Shown here piece after piece: positions 33,464 to 41,823 of a stretch of 52,508 bases of DNA; positions within the stretch are counted from its first letter, which is position 1; the number at the start of each line of letters is the position of its first letter. The position numbers were made by a program, and so were the translations under genes. The stretch is from positions 5,146 to 57,653 of the forward strand of contig PMKE01000065.1 in NCBI GenBank assembly GCA_003158585.1, in the 5' to 3' direction. The stretch is from Alphaproteobacteria bacterium. Its GTDB lineage: Bacteria; Pseudomonadota; Alphaproteobacteria; Micropepsales; Micropepsaceae. The notes under the pieces were generated by a model, which made no database searches, was not told the DNA's origin, and saw only the letters and a program-made list of their open reading frames with translations.

Positions 33464-34042
33464 AGTCGCTACCCAAAATAATCACAAACCGTTCGCGGGC
33501 CGATCCCTTCGGTTCCGTCGTGGCGCGTTGGATAATCTCATTCCAAAATGAAGTATGTGATGAAACACAACCTGAAATCTTCCAACCCCACGCGTGTGGT
33601 CTCGACCAAGTGTGTGAACATTGAAACGCGTGTCACAGCTATGACATTGTGAGGTTGAAACGCGCTGCGTCAGATTGTCTCTGCAAAAAATCGGCTCAAC
33701 AATCGCCGCTTGAAACCGTAGCGCGATAAATTCCGTCGCGACGATGCACGACCGAGCTGCGCTACAAAGGCCATGAACATGCGCACGACGGACATCTACT
33801 GCACGCAGCAGCGTCGTTCCAACTTCTTGTCCAATTGTTCGAGAACGTACTAATCACACGCGTGGCTTGAAGCGCGGCAAATCGCCGAAGCGAATCCGTC
33901 CGCGTCCAGTTCAGCCGAACTTAACCGCAGCCATTGCATGTTCATCGCGAGCCAGTGGCCGAAGACTCGCGCCACGCCGCTGAAGGACCGGCGGAGCTCT
34001 GCCGCGATCCACTTCGTGGTGAATTATCGAGGGGGCAATGTC
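33464..34042. other. Intergenic region before the porin gene
   Basis: No gene is seen in these 579 bases. It contains a striking palindrome at 33631-33646 and two GAAACGCG direct repeats that flank it. An 11-base inverted-repeat pair is also present: CCACGCGTGTG at 33588-33598 and CACACGCGTGG at 33855-33865. The region likely carries the porin promoter and its control sites. Confidence 0.5.
33631..33646. promoter_or_regulatory. Near-perfect 16 bp palindrome upstream of the porin
   Basis: TGTCACAGCTATGACA pairs with itself at 7 of 8 half-site positions around AGCT; the arms are TGTCA and TGACA with a 6-base spacer. It lies about 400 bases before the porin start and 170 bases upstream of the transposase remnant. 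It looks like the site of a dimeric regulator, but I cannot name one. Confidence 0.45.
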
Positions 34043-35647
34043 ATGAACGCGAAGACACTGACGGCAGTGTTACTGATGGGATCGTCGGCTCTGGCCTTTA
34101 TGCCGGCCGCTTATGCTGCCGCGAGCGACACGGAAGCCAGGATTCAGGCGCTGGAGAGCGAAATCCAGGATTTGTCGAACAAAATGCTGGAGTTGAAGCG
34201 CAGCACGGAAAATCAGAATGCGGACGCGCAAAAACAACAGGCCTCCGCGGTCAAAGTGACGATCACCAACGGACGTCCGACGATTTCATCGGCGGACGGA
34301 AACTTCACGGCCAGCTTGCGCGGGACTTTGCAGGCCGACTGGGGCTATTACAGCCAGAGCGCCGCGGCGAAGGGTCTGCCGGCGGCATACGGTCCGGATC
34401 TCTCCAGCGGCACGAACCTGCGCCGCGCCGAACTCGGCATACAAGGCAAGGTATTCGGGGAGTGGTCCTACTTCTTCCTTTACGAATTCGGAAATCCCAG
34501 TACGGAAGCACCGGGACACATCCTGTATTCCTACCTGCAATATGACGGGTTGGCACCTTGGGCATTCCGTGTCGGCGTCTATGCGCCGCCGGCGAACCTC
34601 GACGACAGCACCGCTGCCGCCGATTTGATGTTCCTGGAACGCAACGCGCCTTCGAATATGCAGCGCGGCATCGCCGGCAGCGAAGGCCGCGACGCGATCA
34701 GCATTCTCTATATGGGCGAGCGCGTGTTCGGCGCCCTCTCCTATACGGGCGGCAAGGTCCAGGACGGCCCGGTTTTCGACGAACAGCAGGCGCTTCTCGG
34801 CCGCGTTGCTTACATGGCATATGCCGACGCCGAGGCACATTTGTTGATTGGCGCAAACGGCACTTACGTGTTCAAGCTGCCCGATGGTGTGGCCAGCGGC
34901 AGTGCCACCCTGGCGACCACGCCGGGCGGAACGGCGCTCAACTGCATCACGTTATCCGATCTGCCCGAAATCAGTGTCGATTCCAATGCCGTAAAACTGG
35001 TGAACACCGGTTCGTTGCCTGCGAAACACGTTTTGCAGTGGGGTGTCGAAACGGCCGGCAACTATCGCAACTTCTACGGCCAGGCCGGATATTACGGCTT
35101 CCAGGTCGACCGTACACCTGTTGCGTACGCGGCCTATTCGGGTGCGAGCACGTCGGCCACGACCGTCGTTCATCCGGGCGACAATCGGTTCAGTGCCTGG
35201 TATGTGCAGGCGAGCTGGATCATGACCGGCGAAAGTAAGGGCTACAATCCCGCCAGCGGCGCATTCACCTCGCCCAAACCGGCCCAGCCGTTCTCGCTGT
35301 CCAATGGCGGCTGGGGCGCGTGGGAACTGGCCGCCCGCTACAGCGATCTGAACCTGAACGATCATGTGAATGACGCTTCGAACGTCATCACGAACTGGAC
35401 CGGCGTGTCGACGCGGACATACACCTACTACAACACGGTGCGCGGCGGCGATCAGCGGATCGTGACGGTTGGATTGAACTGGTATCCGAACAACAACGTT
35501 CGTTTTGCGTTCGATTACCAGTTGATCGACGTAAGCCGCCTGCAGACGCCTTCGGCCGTGACGACCGCCGTGACACCCGCGCTGCCCGAAGTAAACGGAG
35601 GACAAAATCTACAGACGATGGCGGCGCGCATGCAAATAGCGTTTTAG
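34043..35647 (+). CDS. Outer-membrane porin, OprO/OprP-like
   Basis: A 534 aa outer-membrane protein. The signal peptide (about 1-25, ending MPAAYAA) is followed by a short coiled coil (IQALESEIQDLSNKMLELKR), which in such porins helps trimer formation. The barrel then has the OprO/OprP-type order: LRGTLQADWGYY, LRRAELGIQGKVFGEWSYFF, FRVGVYAPPANLDD and LMFLERNAPSNM, ending in MQIAF with a terminal Phe. The family transports phosphate, polyphosphate or other anions. The ATG at 34043 has GAGGGGG upstream; the open frame extends 105 bases further but lacks a signal there. The true substrate cannot be told. Confidence 0.87.
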   Translation: MNAKTLTAVLLMGSSALAFMPAAYAAASDTEARIQALESEIQDLSNKMLELKRSTENQNADAQKQQASAVKVTITNGRPTISSADGNFTASLRGTLQADWGYYSQSAAAKGLPAAYGPDLSSGTNLRRAELGIQGKVFGEWSYFFLYEFGNPSTEAPGHILYSYLQYDGLAPWAFRVGVYAPPANLDDSTAAADLMFLERNAPSNMQRGIAGSEGRDAISILYMGERVFGALSYTGGKVQDGPVFDEQQALLGRVAYMAYADAEAHLLIGANGTYVFKLPDGVASGSATLATTPGGTALNCITLSDLPEISVDSNAVKLVNTGSLPAKHVLQWGVETAGNYRNFYGQAGYYGFQVDRTPVAYAAYSGASTSATTVVHPGDNRFSAWYVQASWIMTGESKGYNPASGAFTSPKPAQPFSLSNGGWGAWELAARYSDLNLNDHVNDASNVITNWTGVSTRTYTYYNTVRGGDQRIVTVGLNWYPNNNVRFAFDYQLIDVSRLQTPSAVTTAVTPALPEVNGGQNLQTMAARMQIAF

Positions 35648-36329
35648 AGGGATGAGCCCGCGTGGGCCATCGGACACGCCGCAACCGCGAGTGCAAGTAC
35701 GATGCTCACAGCCAATTAGGCATCCGTAAAGCCGAAGATCGTACTGCTTGGCCATAAGGACCCGGCGGAACGGATCCTAGTTCGACAAAACGGCCGGCAG
35801 GCTGTTTTGGGCGCGAGCGCAGCGAGCGATCCGAGCACGAAGTGCGAGGACGAGAATGCGCCAAGGCGCATTCTCGCAATCCCTTCTGTCCTTCATCTTT
35901 ATCGAGAGCAGCGAAGGGTGAGTGTCCTGTGCGGTGAGCTTTTCCTCATGCCTCCGGCGTCATCGCAGTATCGCCAAGGAGAATGCCGCCGCTTTCGTCG
36001 TTGAAAAAAGTGCGCCCTTGATGCGAGCGCCGAATCTTCGGCCTGACATCGCGGTCAGGCGGCACGCGCCGCAATGGCGCCGTTTGCCTTGCGTTGCGTC
36101 AAGCAACGGGATTTTGCCCCGTAAAATCCGCTCGCTGTCCCTACGTATTCGTGATTCAGACGTCATGAATTACCAAGCGTAAAAAAATAATAGAACCTTT
36201 CTAATTTGACCTTGATTTAAGAACTGGAATTATTCTATGACTAATTGTCAATCGCTCGTTAGCTCTTGCCAGTTCGTTGGGTGTCTTCGAGCGCTAGGCA
36301 ATTCGGGGTCTCAGAAACAGAGGGTAGCA
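35648..36329. other. Intergenic region with five stem-loops before flp
   Basis: No convincing gene is seen in these 682 bases. Five perfect stem-loops follow one another: 35851-35876 (12 bp stem), 36029-36042, 36041-36060, 36093-36107 and 36109-36129. From 36175 to 36240 the sequence is AT-rich and holds a possible promoter for flp (TTGACC at 36206 and TATTCT at 36231, with a long 19-base spacer). Confidence 0.5.
35851..35876. repeat. Perfect 12 bp inverted repeat
   Basis: CGAGAATGCGCC and GGCGCATTCTCG are separated by AA. It is the strongest hairpin of the array between the porin and the pilin genes, 200 bases after the porin stop. It may end the porin transcript or be part of a structured repeat element. 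Confidence 0.6.
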
Positions 36330-36539
36330 ATGCAAAAGACGATTAGAACTATGCGTGACTTTTTCACCGCGGAAGACGGTCTTGTGACGGTCGAGTGGGT
36401 AGCACTCGCCAGCGCACTCGTGGTCGGCGCGATCTCAGTCGGCTGGCTGGTAATGACCGACCTGAAGGCTCCTGCCAACACCATCGGTACGCAGATCAGC
36501 GCGGCGGCCAAAACCACGCCGGGAACTGCGGCGCCCTAA
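36330..36539 (+). CDS. flp: Flp-type pilin
   Basis: A 69 aa type IVb prepilin, the main subunit of the Tad pilus. The processing region reads FFTAEDG|LVTVEWVALASALVV: Gly at -1, Glu at +5 and an aromatic Trp at +6 where Flp pilins usually have Tyr. The hydrophobic segment follows and then a ~25-residue soluble tail. The ATG at 36330 has AGAGGG upstream; the open frame begins at 36237 but has no useful extra sequence. It heads the tad locus and is separated from cpaB by a hairpin, which would let the pilin be made in excess. CpaA at 44.9 kb should process it. Confidence 0.85.
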   Translation: MQKTIRTMRDFFTAEDGLVTVEWVALASALVVGAISVGWLVMTDLKAPANTIGTQISAAAKTTPGTAAP

Positions 36540-36568
36540 CCGGGCCGTCGTTGCACGCAGAAATGCAA

Positions 36569-36596
36569 CCGGCGGCAGTCTTATGACTGCCGCCGG
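36569..36596 (+). terminator. Strong hairpin between flp and cpaB
   Basis: CCGGCGGCAGTC and GACTGCCGCCGG form a perfect 12 bp stem with a TTAT loop, 29 bases past the flp stop. A smaller GTTGCA/TGCAAC hairpin precedes it (36550-36569). No U tract follows, so partial termination or 3'-end protection of the pilin mRNA is likely. Confidence 0.6.
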
Positions 36597-36714
36597 CGCA
36601 TCTGCCGCGTCGGCAAGCAGCAACCACGCACGCTGACAACAAGTGCCGAGGTGCCGCTCCGGGCCGCAGGAGATGGCACCGGAACCATCGCGGACTCGCG
36701 GTCAAGGGGGCATC

Positions 36715-37545
36715 ATGCGCCGATCTTATATCAGTCTCGCCGCCGGCATCGTGCTGGCGCTCGTGGCGATCGTCGTGATGCGGCTTTACATCGGGGCCGC
36801 GACGGGAGGCGTTCGCGAGTCGGATAGCGACTTCACCCGCATCGCCGTCGTGGATAGGGATCTGCCGGGCGGTTCCGTGCTGGAGCCGGCGGAAGTCCAT
36901 CTTGTGCGCTGGCCGAAGGAATCTGTGCCGTCCGGCGCGTTCACCGATATCGACTCGATCTTCCAGGGCTCGAAGACCTCCGACGATCGCGTGGCGTTGA
37001 CCGCGCTGGTCCGCGGCGAACCGCTTCTGCGCAGCAAGGTCTCGGGCCTCGGCGCCCGTCCGATCTTGTCTTCGATGGTCGCCGACGGCATGCGCGCCGT
37101 CTCGGTCAAGATCGACGATGTCAGCGGCGTCGCGGGTTTCATCCTTCCCGGCGATCACGTCGACATCATGCTCACGCGGTCCATCGGCAACAATTCCGAG
37201 AACATCGTGACCGACGTCATCCTTCAAGGCATCAAGGTGCTCGGCATCGATCAGCTCGCCTCGACCGAATCCGACAAGCCCGTCGTAGGGCGCACGGCCA
37301 CCGTCGAGGTGACGCCGGAACAAGCCGGAAAGCTGGCTCTGGCGCAGCAGGCCGGAAAGCTGAGTCTGTCTCTGCGCAATTCGTCCACCGCCGGCACCGA
37401 GGAAGTATCCCGCATCGCCGTGAGCGACTTGATCGCAGGCCGCAAACCGCAGCCCGTCCGTCGCATCGTCCGGCGCGTCTCGGCGGATGCTGTCCAGGTT
37501 CAGTACGGCGTTCCCGAACGCTCCGCGCGTGCCGCCGCCCGTTGA
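36715..37545 (+). CDS. cpaB: Flp pilus assembly protein CpaB/RcpC
   Basis: A 276 aa periplasmic protein anchored by one N-terminal helix (SLAAGIVLALVAIVVMRLYIG). It has a SAF-type domain (VVDRDLPGGSVLEPAEVHLVRWP) and the RcpC core (MRAVSVKIDDVSGVAGFILPGDHVDIMLTR). CpaB is thought to stabilise the secretin or link it to the periplasm. The ATG at 36715 has AAGGGGG upstream. The secretin gene follows 17 bases later. Confidence 0.93.
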   Translation: MRRSYISLAAGIVLALVAIVVMRLYIGAATGGVRESDSDFTRIAVVDRDLPGGSVLEPAEVHLVRWPKESVPSGAFTDIDSIFQGSKTSDDRVALTALVRGEPLLRSKVSGLGARPILSSMVADGMRAVSVKIDDVSGVAGFILPGDHVDIMLTRSIGNNSENIVTDVILQGIKVLGIDQLASTESDKPVVGRTATVEVTPEQAGKLALAQQAGKLSLSLRNSSTAGTEEVSRIAVSDLIAGRKPQPVRRIVRRVSADAVQVQYGVPERSARAAAR

Positions 37546-37562
37546 TACATAGAGGTAACAGA

Positions 37563-38963
37563 ATGTTCTGCCGCTCCATCGTAGTCGGTACTTTCATAGC
37601 CTTCGTGACGCTGAGCGTCGGCGCCCGGGCGGAGACTTCGTCCGAGCCCGTCACCGTTGTCCATGCCGGCAGCACGTCCGCCCACATCTACGTTCCGCTC
37701 GACAAAGGCCAGCTTCTACGGATCGAACGTCCGTTCAGCCGCGTGTCGGTCGGCACGCGCGAGATCGCCGACGTCATGCCGATGTCGAACGGCACGGTCT
37801 ACGTGCTGGGCAAGAAGTTCGGCAACACGAACCTGATGTTCCGCGACGCCTCCGGCGCGGTGGTCGCGGTGGTCGACGTGGTCGTGACGAATATCGACAT
37901 CAGCGGAATGACGAACCGCCTGCGGGCCATCATGCCCGAGGAGAACATCGAGGTGGCGCCTCTGGGCGAGGGGCTCGTGATCAGCGGTCTGGTCTCGAGC
38001 CCGGATCATCTGAGGCAGGTCGCCGCGCTCGCCGAACAGCTCGCGCCGGGCAAGGTCGCCAACCTTCTGACTTTGGGCGGCACGCAGCAGGTCCTGCTCG
38101 AAGTGAAGTTCGCGGAAGTGGAGCGCACGGCACTTAAGAATATCAGTGCAGCCGGCAACCTGAATTTCCTCAACGGCGGCGACAATATCCGCTCGGCCTG
38201 GGGTCCGGCCATCGATCCCACCCCGGGCGGTGCCGATGCGTCGCAGGTGTTCGGTGCCGTTGCGGGCATTTTCACGCACGGCAGTTGGACGATTGCGCAG
38301 GGCTTCCAGGCGCTGGAGAAGAAGGGCCTGATCCGCACGCTGGCAGAACCCAATCTCGTGGCGCTGTCCGGCGACACGGCAAGCTTCCTGGCGGGCGGCG
38401 AGTTTCCCATTCCGGTGGCCCAGGGCGCGCCGAACGGCGGCCTCTCGACCGTGACCGTGGAATACAAGAACTACGGCGTCGGACTTTCGTTCACGCCGAC
38501 CGTCGTCACCAGCGACCTGGTCAATCTTGTCATCCTTTCCGAGGTGAGTTCGATCGACGCCTCGCTTGCCGTGCGCGCCAACGGCTTCGACATTCCCGCG
38601 CTCAAGACCCGCCGGGCGAAGACCACCGTGGAACTGAGGGACGGGCAGTCCTTCGCCATCGCGGGCCTGTTGCAGGACGACTTCACCAACGGCACGCAGC
38701 AGTTACCGTTCCTCGGCAATGTGCCGGTGCTCGGCGCGCTGTTCCGTTCTCCGAGCTATCAGCACTACCAGACCGACCTGGTTGTGATGATCACAGTGCA
38801 TCTCGTCGCGCCGACGGTCGCCAGGAACCTCGCAACGCCGCTCGACAGCCTCGTGCTGCCGACGCAAGCCGAGCACTTCGGCCTGGACGGCCGTGTCGAG
38901 GGCGATCATGCCGGGAACGACGGGCAGAAACCCAAAGACAACCAGGGATTCGTATTGCCATGA
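37563..38963 (+). CDS. cpaC: Tad pilus secretin CpaC/RcpA
   Basis: A 466 aa outer-membrane secretin through which the Flp pilus passes. After the signal peptide (to about GARAE) comes the pilus-type N domain (GQLLRIERPFSRVSVGTREI, VYVLGKKFGNTNLMF) and a BON-like segment (LVISGLVSSPDHLRQVAALA). The secretin core closes the protein, with VLLEVKFAEVERT, the VPVLGALFRSP signature and DLVVMITVHLVAP. The ATG at 37563 has AGAGGT upstream; the TTG at 37542 is less likely. The stop overlaps the next gene by 4 bases. Confidence 0.94.
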   Translation: MFCRSIVVGTFIAFVTLSVGARAETSSEPVTVVHAGSTSAHIYVPLDKGQLLRIERPFSRVSVGTREIADVMPMSNGTVYVLGKKFGNTNLMFRDASGAVVAVVDVVVTNIDISGMTNRLRAIMPEENIEVAPLGEGLVISGLVSSPDHLRQVAALAEQLAPGKVANLLTLGGTQQVLLEVKFAEVERTALKNISAAGNLNFLNGGDNIRSAWGPAIDPTPGGADASQVFGAVAGIFTHGSWTIAQGFQALEKKGLIRTLAEPNLVALSGDTASFLAGGEFPIPVAQGAPNGGLSTVTVEYKNYGVGLSFTPTVVTSDLVNLVILSEVSSIDASLAVRANGFDIPALKTRRAKTTVELRDGQSFAIAGLLQDDFTNGTQQLPFLGNVPVLGALFRSPSYQHYQTDLVVMITVHLVAPTVARNLATPLDSLVLPTQAEHFGLDGRVEGDHAGNDGQKPKDNQGFVLP

Positions 38964-39286
38964 AAAAGGGATTGTTGTTCGCGACGGTCTGTTTGCTTCC
39001 TCTGGCGGCCTGTACCTCCATTGACGAGCAGGAGGGAACGCCCGCACCGCATTTGGGCGATGCCGTAAAGCGCAACATCGTCGCGCAGACGATCAATCCC
39101 AATGCCGGTGAGGAAGCGACGGGGCCCCAGACGACGGACGGGCACCGCGCCGCGCTGGCGCAGCAGCGCTACGCCACCGGCAAGGTCATACCGCCCGAGG
39201 ACGTCAGTTCTTCGCAGCAACAGCAGAACGGCGGTGCGAGCAGCGGCAACGGCGGCAGCAGCACGAGCGGCAACTCCACGCCGTAG
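38960..39286 (+). CDS. Small tad-locus lipoprotein
   Basis: A 108 aa lipoprotein: MKKGLLFATVCLLPLAAC with the lipobox at LAAC (Cys18). The mature part has GDAVKRNIVAQTINP, a short motif I associate with small lipoproteins in tad loci, and a low-complexity Gln/Ser/Gly tail. It occupies the place where other clusters have cpaD/rcpB and may serve as a secretin pilot or assembly factor, but it is too short to be a normal CpaD. It overlaps the cpaC stop (ATGA), so translation is coupled; an 82-base gap follows before cpaE. Confidence 0.75.
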   Translation: MKKGLLFATVCLLPLAACTSIDEQEGTPAPHLGDAVKRNIVAQTINPNAGEEATGPQTTDGHRAALAQQRYATGKVIPPEDVSSSQQQQNGGASSGNGGSSTSGNSTP

Positions 39287-39368
39287 GGTACGCATGTGTA
39301 ATGAAGGGTCGACAGAAACCTGAATATGTCTGGTACCGGACTTCGGGTTCTCCCGAGAGGGTCCGGCG

Positions 39369-40448
39369 ATGAACGGCGCGCCCTTCGCTTCCCTGATCCC
39401 CGCTGCCGGCATGCTGGCCGGCATGCTGCCGATTGCGCGGCGCCTCGCGACTGCGGGGCAATACGCCGAAGACCCCCTGCCGGATAAAACGGCCGAGTTG
39501 GATGGCGCGGAATCCGGGGAACCCGTCTCGCACGACAAGAACGAGCATTTCGGAGACAAAAAACCAGCCAATCCCGTCGACTTGTCGAACCAGCCCCTGT
39601 CGCGGCCGGGGCAGAACGGGCAAGGCGAGCTGTCCGGGGAAGAGACCGATTTCGGCAACGGCGGTACGCCGGGGCGCCTGATTGTCTTCATGCATGTGAC
39701 GGGGGGCGCCGGCGCCACGACCATTGCCGTCAACACGGCCTCTACGCTGAACGAAGCATCGCCGCAGAGCTGCTGCATTCTCGATCTGGATGTCCAGTTC
39801 GGCGGTGTGGCAAGCCTGTTGGATCTTACCTGCAACTCGGCACTCCAGGCCCTGATCGACGATCCCCGCCGGATCGAGCGCATCCGCTTCGAACAGATGC
39901 TCGTCGCCCATTCCTCGGGCCTGCAGGTGCTGACGGCGCCGCGGGCGCCCGTTCCGCTGCACGCGTACCAGCCGCGGACCATCTCCAACCTGCTCGAAGC
40001 GGCGAAGGCGCGCTTCCGCTTCGTCGTCGTCGACATGCCGGTGGCGCTGGCGTCTTGGACGGACGTGGTGCTGAGCATGGCCGAGCAGATCTATCTGGTG
40101 ACGCCGATGAGCGTACCGGCCGCACACAATCTGGCACGCCTGCTTCTGCTTCTGCGGCAGCACGATCTCTCGCATCTGCCGATCAGGATCGTGGTGAACC
40201 GCGAAGTGAAGGGCGGCAAGAACGGCACGGTCGATGCGAACCAGTTCAAGCTGGCGATCGGCCGGGCCATCGATCATCGCGTTCCGGAAGATTTTTCGCT
40301 GATCCAGCAGTCGCACAATCAGGGGACGGCCGCAGTGCGGCTCGCCCCGAAGAGTCGCTTCGCGCAGGCGATAAGCGAAATCGCGGCCATGGAATCGGGT
40401 GGTACCTTGCTCGCGAAACCGCAGCGCGGGTTCTTCGGCAGGTTATGA
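39369..40448 (+). CDS. cpaE: Pilus assembly ATPase CpaE/TadZ-like, without N-terminal receiver
   Basis: A 359 aa MinD/ParA-type protein that places the Tad machine in the cell. The deviant Walker A region reads HVTGGAGATTIAVNTA (about 108-123), followed by CCILDLDVQFGGVASLLD, VVVDMPVALASW and FGRL at the end. Typical CpaE/TadZ proteins start with an atypical receiver domain; here the first ~100 residues are a polar low-complexity stretch with no such fold, preceded by a hydrophobic patch (SLIPAAGMLAGMLPIA). The gene lies 82 bases after the lipoprotein gene and 8 bases before cpaF. Confidence 0.88.
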   Translation: MNGAPFASLIPAAGMLAGMLPIARRLATAGQYAEDPLPDKTAELDGAESGEPVSHDKNEHFGDKKPANPVDLSNQPLSRPGQNGQGELSGEETDFGNGGTPGRLIVFMHVTGGAGATTIAVNTASTLNEASPQSCCILDLDVQFGGVASLLDLTCNSALQALIDDPRRIERIRFEQMLVAHSSGLQVLTAPRAPVPLHAYQPRTISNLLEAAKARFRFVVVDMPVALASWTDVVLSMAEQIYLVTPMSVPAAHNLARLLLLLRQHDLSHLPIRIVVNREVKGGKNGTVDANQFKLAIGRAIDHRVPEDFSLIQQSHNQGTAAVRLAPKSRFAQAISEIAAMESGGTLLAKPQRGFFGRL

Positions 40449-40456
40449 GGGGTCGA

Positions 40457-41821
40457 ATGTTTCGAGTGTTTCCAGAGAAAGAGGATAGTACCGCGGAGAT
40501 CTTCGATCAGACGCCTGCGGAACCTGCCGAGCCGGTCGCGCGGGATGCATCCGCCGTGTCGTCGCCCCGCACGGATCTCAAGGTCCACCTGCACCAGAAG
40601 CTGCTCGAAATGCTCAATCTGGGCGTTCTGGACCAGCTGAGCCGGACCGAGCTCAACCGCGAACTGGTTCCCATCATCCGCAAGCTGCTGGACGCCGAGG
40701 GTGTGGTCCTCGACACCGGCGAATACCGCCAGCTGACCGACGAGGTGCTCGACGAAGTGCTGGGGCTGGGCCCGCTGGAGCCCTATCTGAAGGATCCGAC
40801 CGTCACCGACATCCTGGTCAACACGCACCAGCACATGTTTGTCGAGCGCTTCGGACAGCTCGAGCCGACGGAGGCGCATTTCAAGGATGAGCGCCACCTG
40901 ATGCGGGTGATCCAGAAGATCGTCACCGGCGTAGGGCGCCGGGTCGACGAATCCCAGCCCTGGATGGACGCCAGACTCCCGGACGGCAGCCGCGTCAACG
41001 TTCTGGTACCGCCTTGCGCCGTGGACGGGGCGCTGCTCTCCATCCGCAAATTCTCGAAGACGCCCTACACGATGGACCGCATCATCGAGCTGGGCTCGAT
41101 TGACCGGAAGATGGCGGCCCTGTTCGAGGTGATCGTCTCGACGCGGCGCAACGTGTTGATCTCCGGCGGCACGGGTTCGGGCAAGACCACGCTGCTCAAC
41201 GCGCTTTCCAGCTACATCAGCAACCGGGAACGCATCGTCACGATTGAGGACACCGCCGAGCTTCAGTTGCAGCAGGCGCATGTCTGCCGGATAGAGACGC
41301 GCCCGCCGAACCTCGAGAATGCCGGAGAGGTCACGCAGCGCGACCTGCTGAAAAACGCGCTGCGCATGCGGCCGGACCGGATCATCGTGGGCGAGGTGCG
41401 CGGCGCCGAAGTGCTGGACATGCTCCAGGCCATGAACACCGGCCATGACGGCTCGATGACCACCGTTCACGCCAACACTCCGCGCGACGCGCTGACCAGG
41501 CTCGAGCACATGGTGGGCATGACGGGGCTCGACCTGCCGCAGAACTCGCTCAGGGGCCAGATCGCCTCGGCCATCCACGTGGTCATCCAGATCCAGCGCA
41601 TGAGCGACGGTCGCCGCCGCGTCACTAGTATCCAGGAAATCATCGGCATGGAGTCGAACACCGTCACCATGCAGGAGATCTACAAGTTCGAGCGCACGGG
41701 GCTCGACTCGGCGGGCAATATCCTGGGCACGCACCGTGCCACGGGGGTCCGTCCGAAATTCCTGCGCTTGGCGGAGGAATACGGGCTCAACATCCCGGCC
41801 GAACTGCAAAAGGAGAATTAG
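40457..41821 (+). CDS. cpaF: Tad pilus secretion ATPase CpaF/TadA
   Basis: A 454 aa hexameric ATPase of the type II/IV secretion family that powers Flp pilus extension and retraction. Walker A is GGTGSGKTT at 237-245; the Asp box follows ([11 protein letters not shown]) and Walker B/His box are in [19 protein letters not shown] and [13 protein letters not shown]. The N-terminal domain contains [20 protein letters not shown], typical of CpaF. I chose ATG at 40457 with GAGGGG upstream; ATG at 40445, overlapping the cpaE stop, would add four residues. The next gene begins 2 bases past the stop. Confidence 0.96.
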   Translation: MFRVFPEKEDSTAEIFDQTPAEPAEPVARDASAVSSPRTDLKVHLHQKLLEMLNLGVLDQLSRTELNRELVPIIRKLLDAEGVVLDTGEYRQLTDEVLDEVLGLGPLEPYLKDPTVTDILVNTHQHMFVERFGQLEPTEAHFKDERHLMRVIQKIVTGVGRRVDESQPWMDARLPDGSRVNVLVPPCAVDGALLSIRKFSKTPYTMDRIIELGSIDRKMAALFEVIVSTRRNVLISGGTGSGKTTLLNALSSYISNRERIVTIEDTAELQLQQAHVCRIETRPPNLENAGEVTQRDLLKNALRMRPDRIIVGEVRGAEVLDMLQAMNTGHDGSMTTVHANTPRDALTRLEHMVGMTGLDLPQNSLRGQIASAIHVVIQIQRMSDGRRRVTSIQEIIGMESNTVTMQEIYKFERTGLDSAGNILGTHRATGVRPKFLRLAEEYGLNIPAELQKEN

Positions 41822-41823
41822 GC

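Noticed and set aside
33601-33660. Pho box upstream of the OprO/OprP-like porin
   Set aside because: A Pho box is a direct repeat of CTGTCAT-like units; this site is an inverted repeat instead.
33934-34545. 203-codon open frame overlapping the porin start
   Set aside because: It lies in another frame of the porin gene, which has a signal peptide, coiled coil and barrel.
35807-36004. Short 65-codon gene after the porin
   Set aside because: It is made of the stem-loop sequences, has no ribosome site and shows no protein-like pattern.
35810-36140. CRISPR-like array
   Set aside because: The repeated hairpins differ from each other in sequence and spacing, so they are not direct repeats with spacers.
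37542-37562. TTG start for cpaC seven codons upstream
   Set aside because: The ATG at 37563 has a ribosome site and begins directly at the signal peptide.
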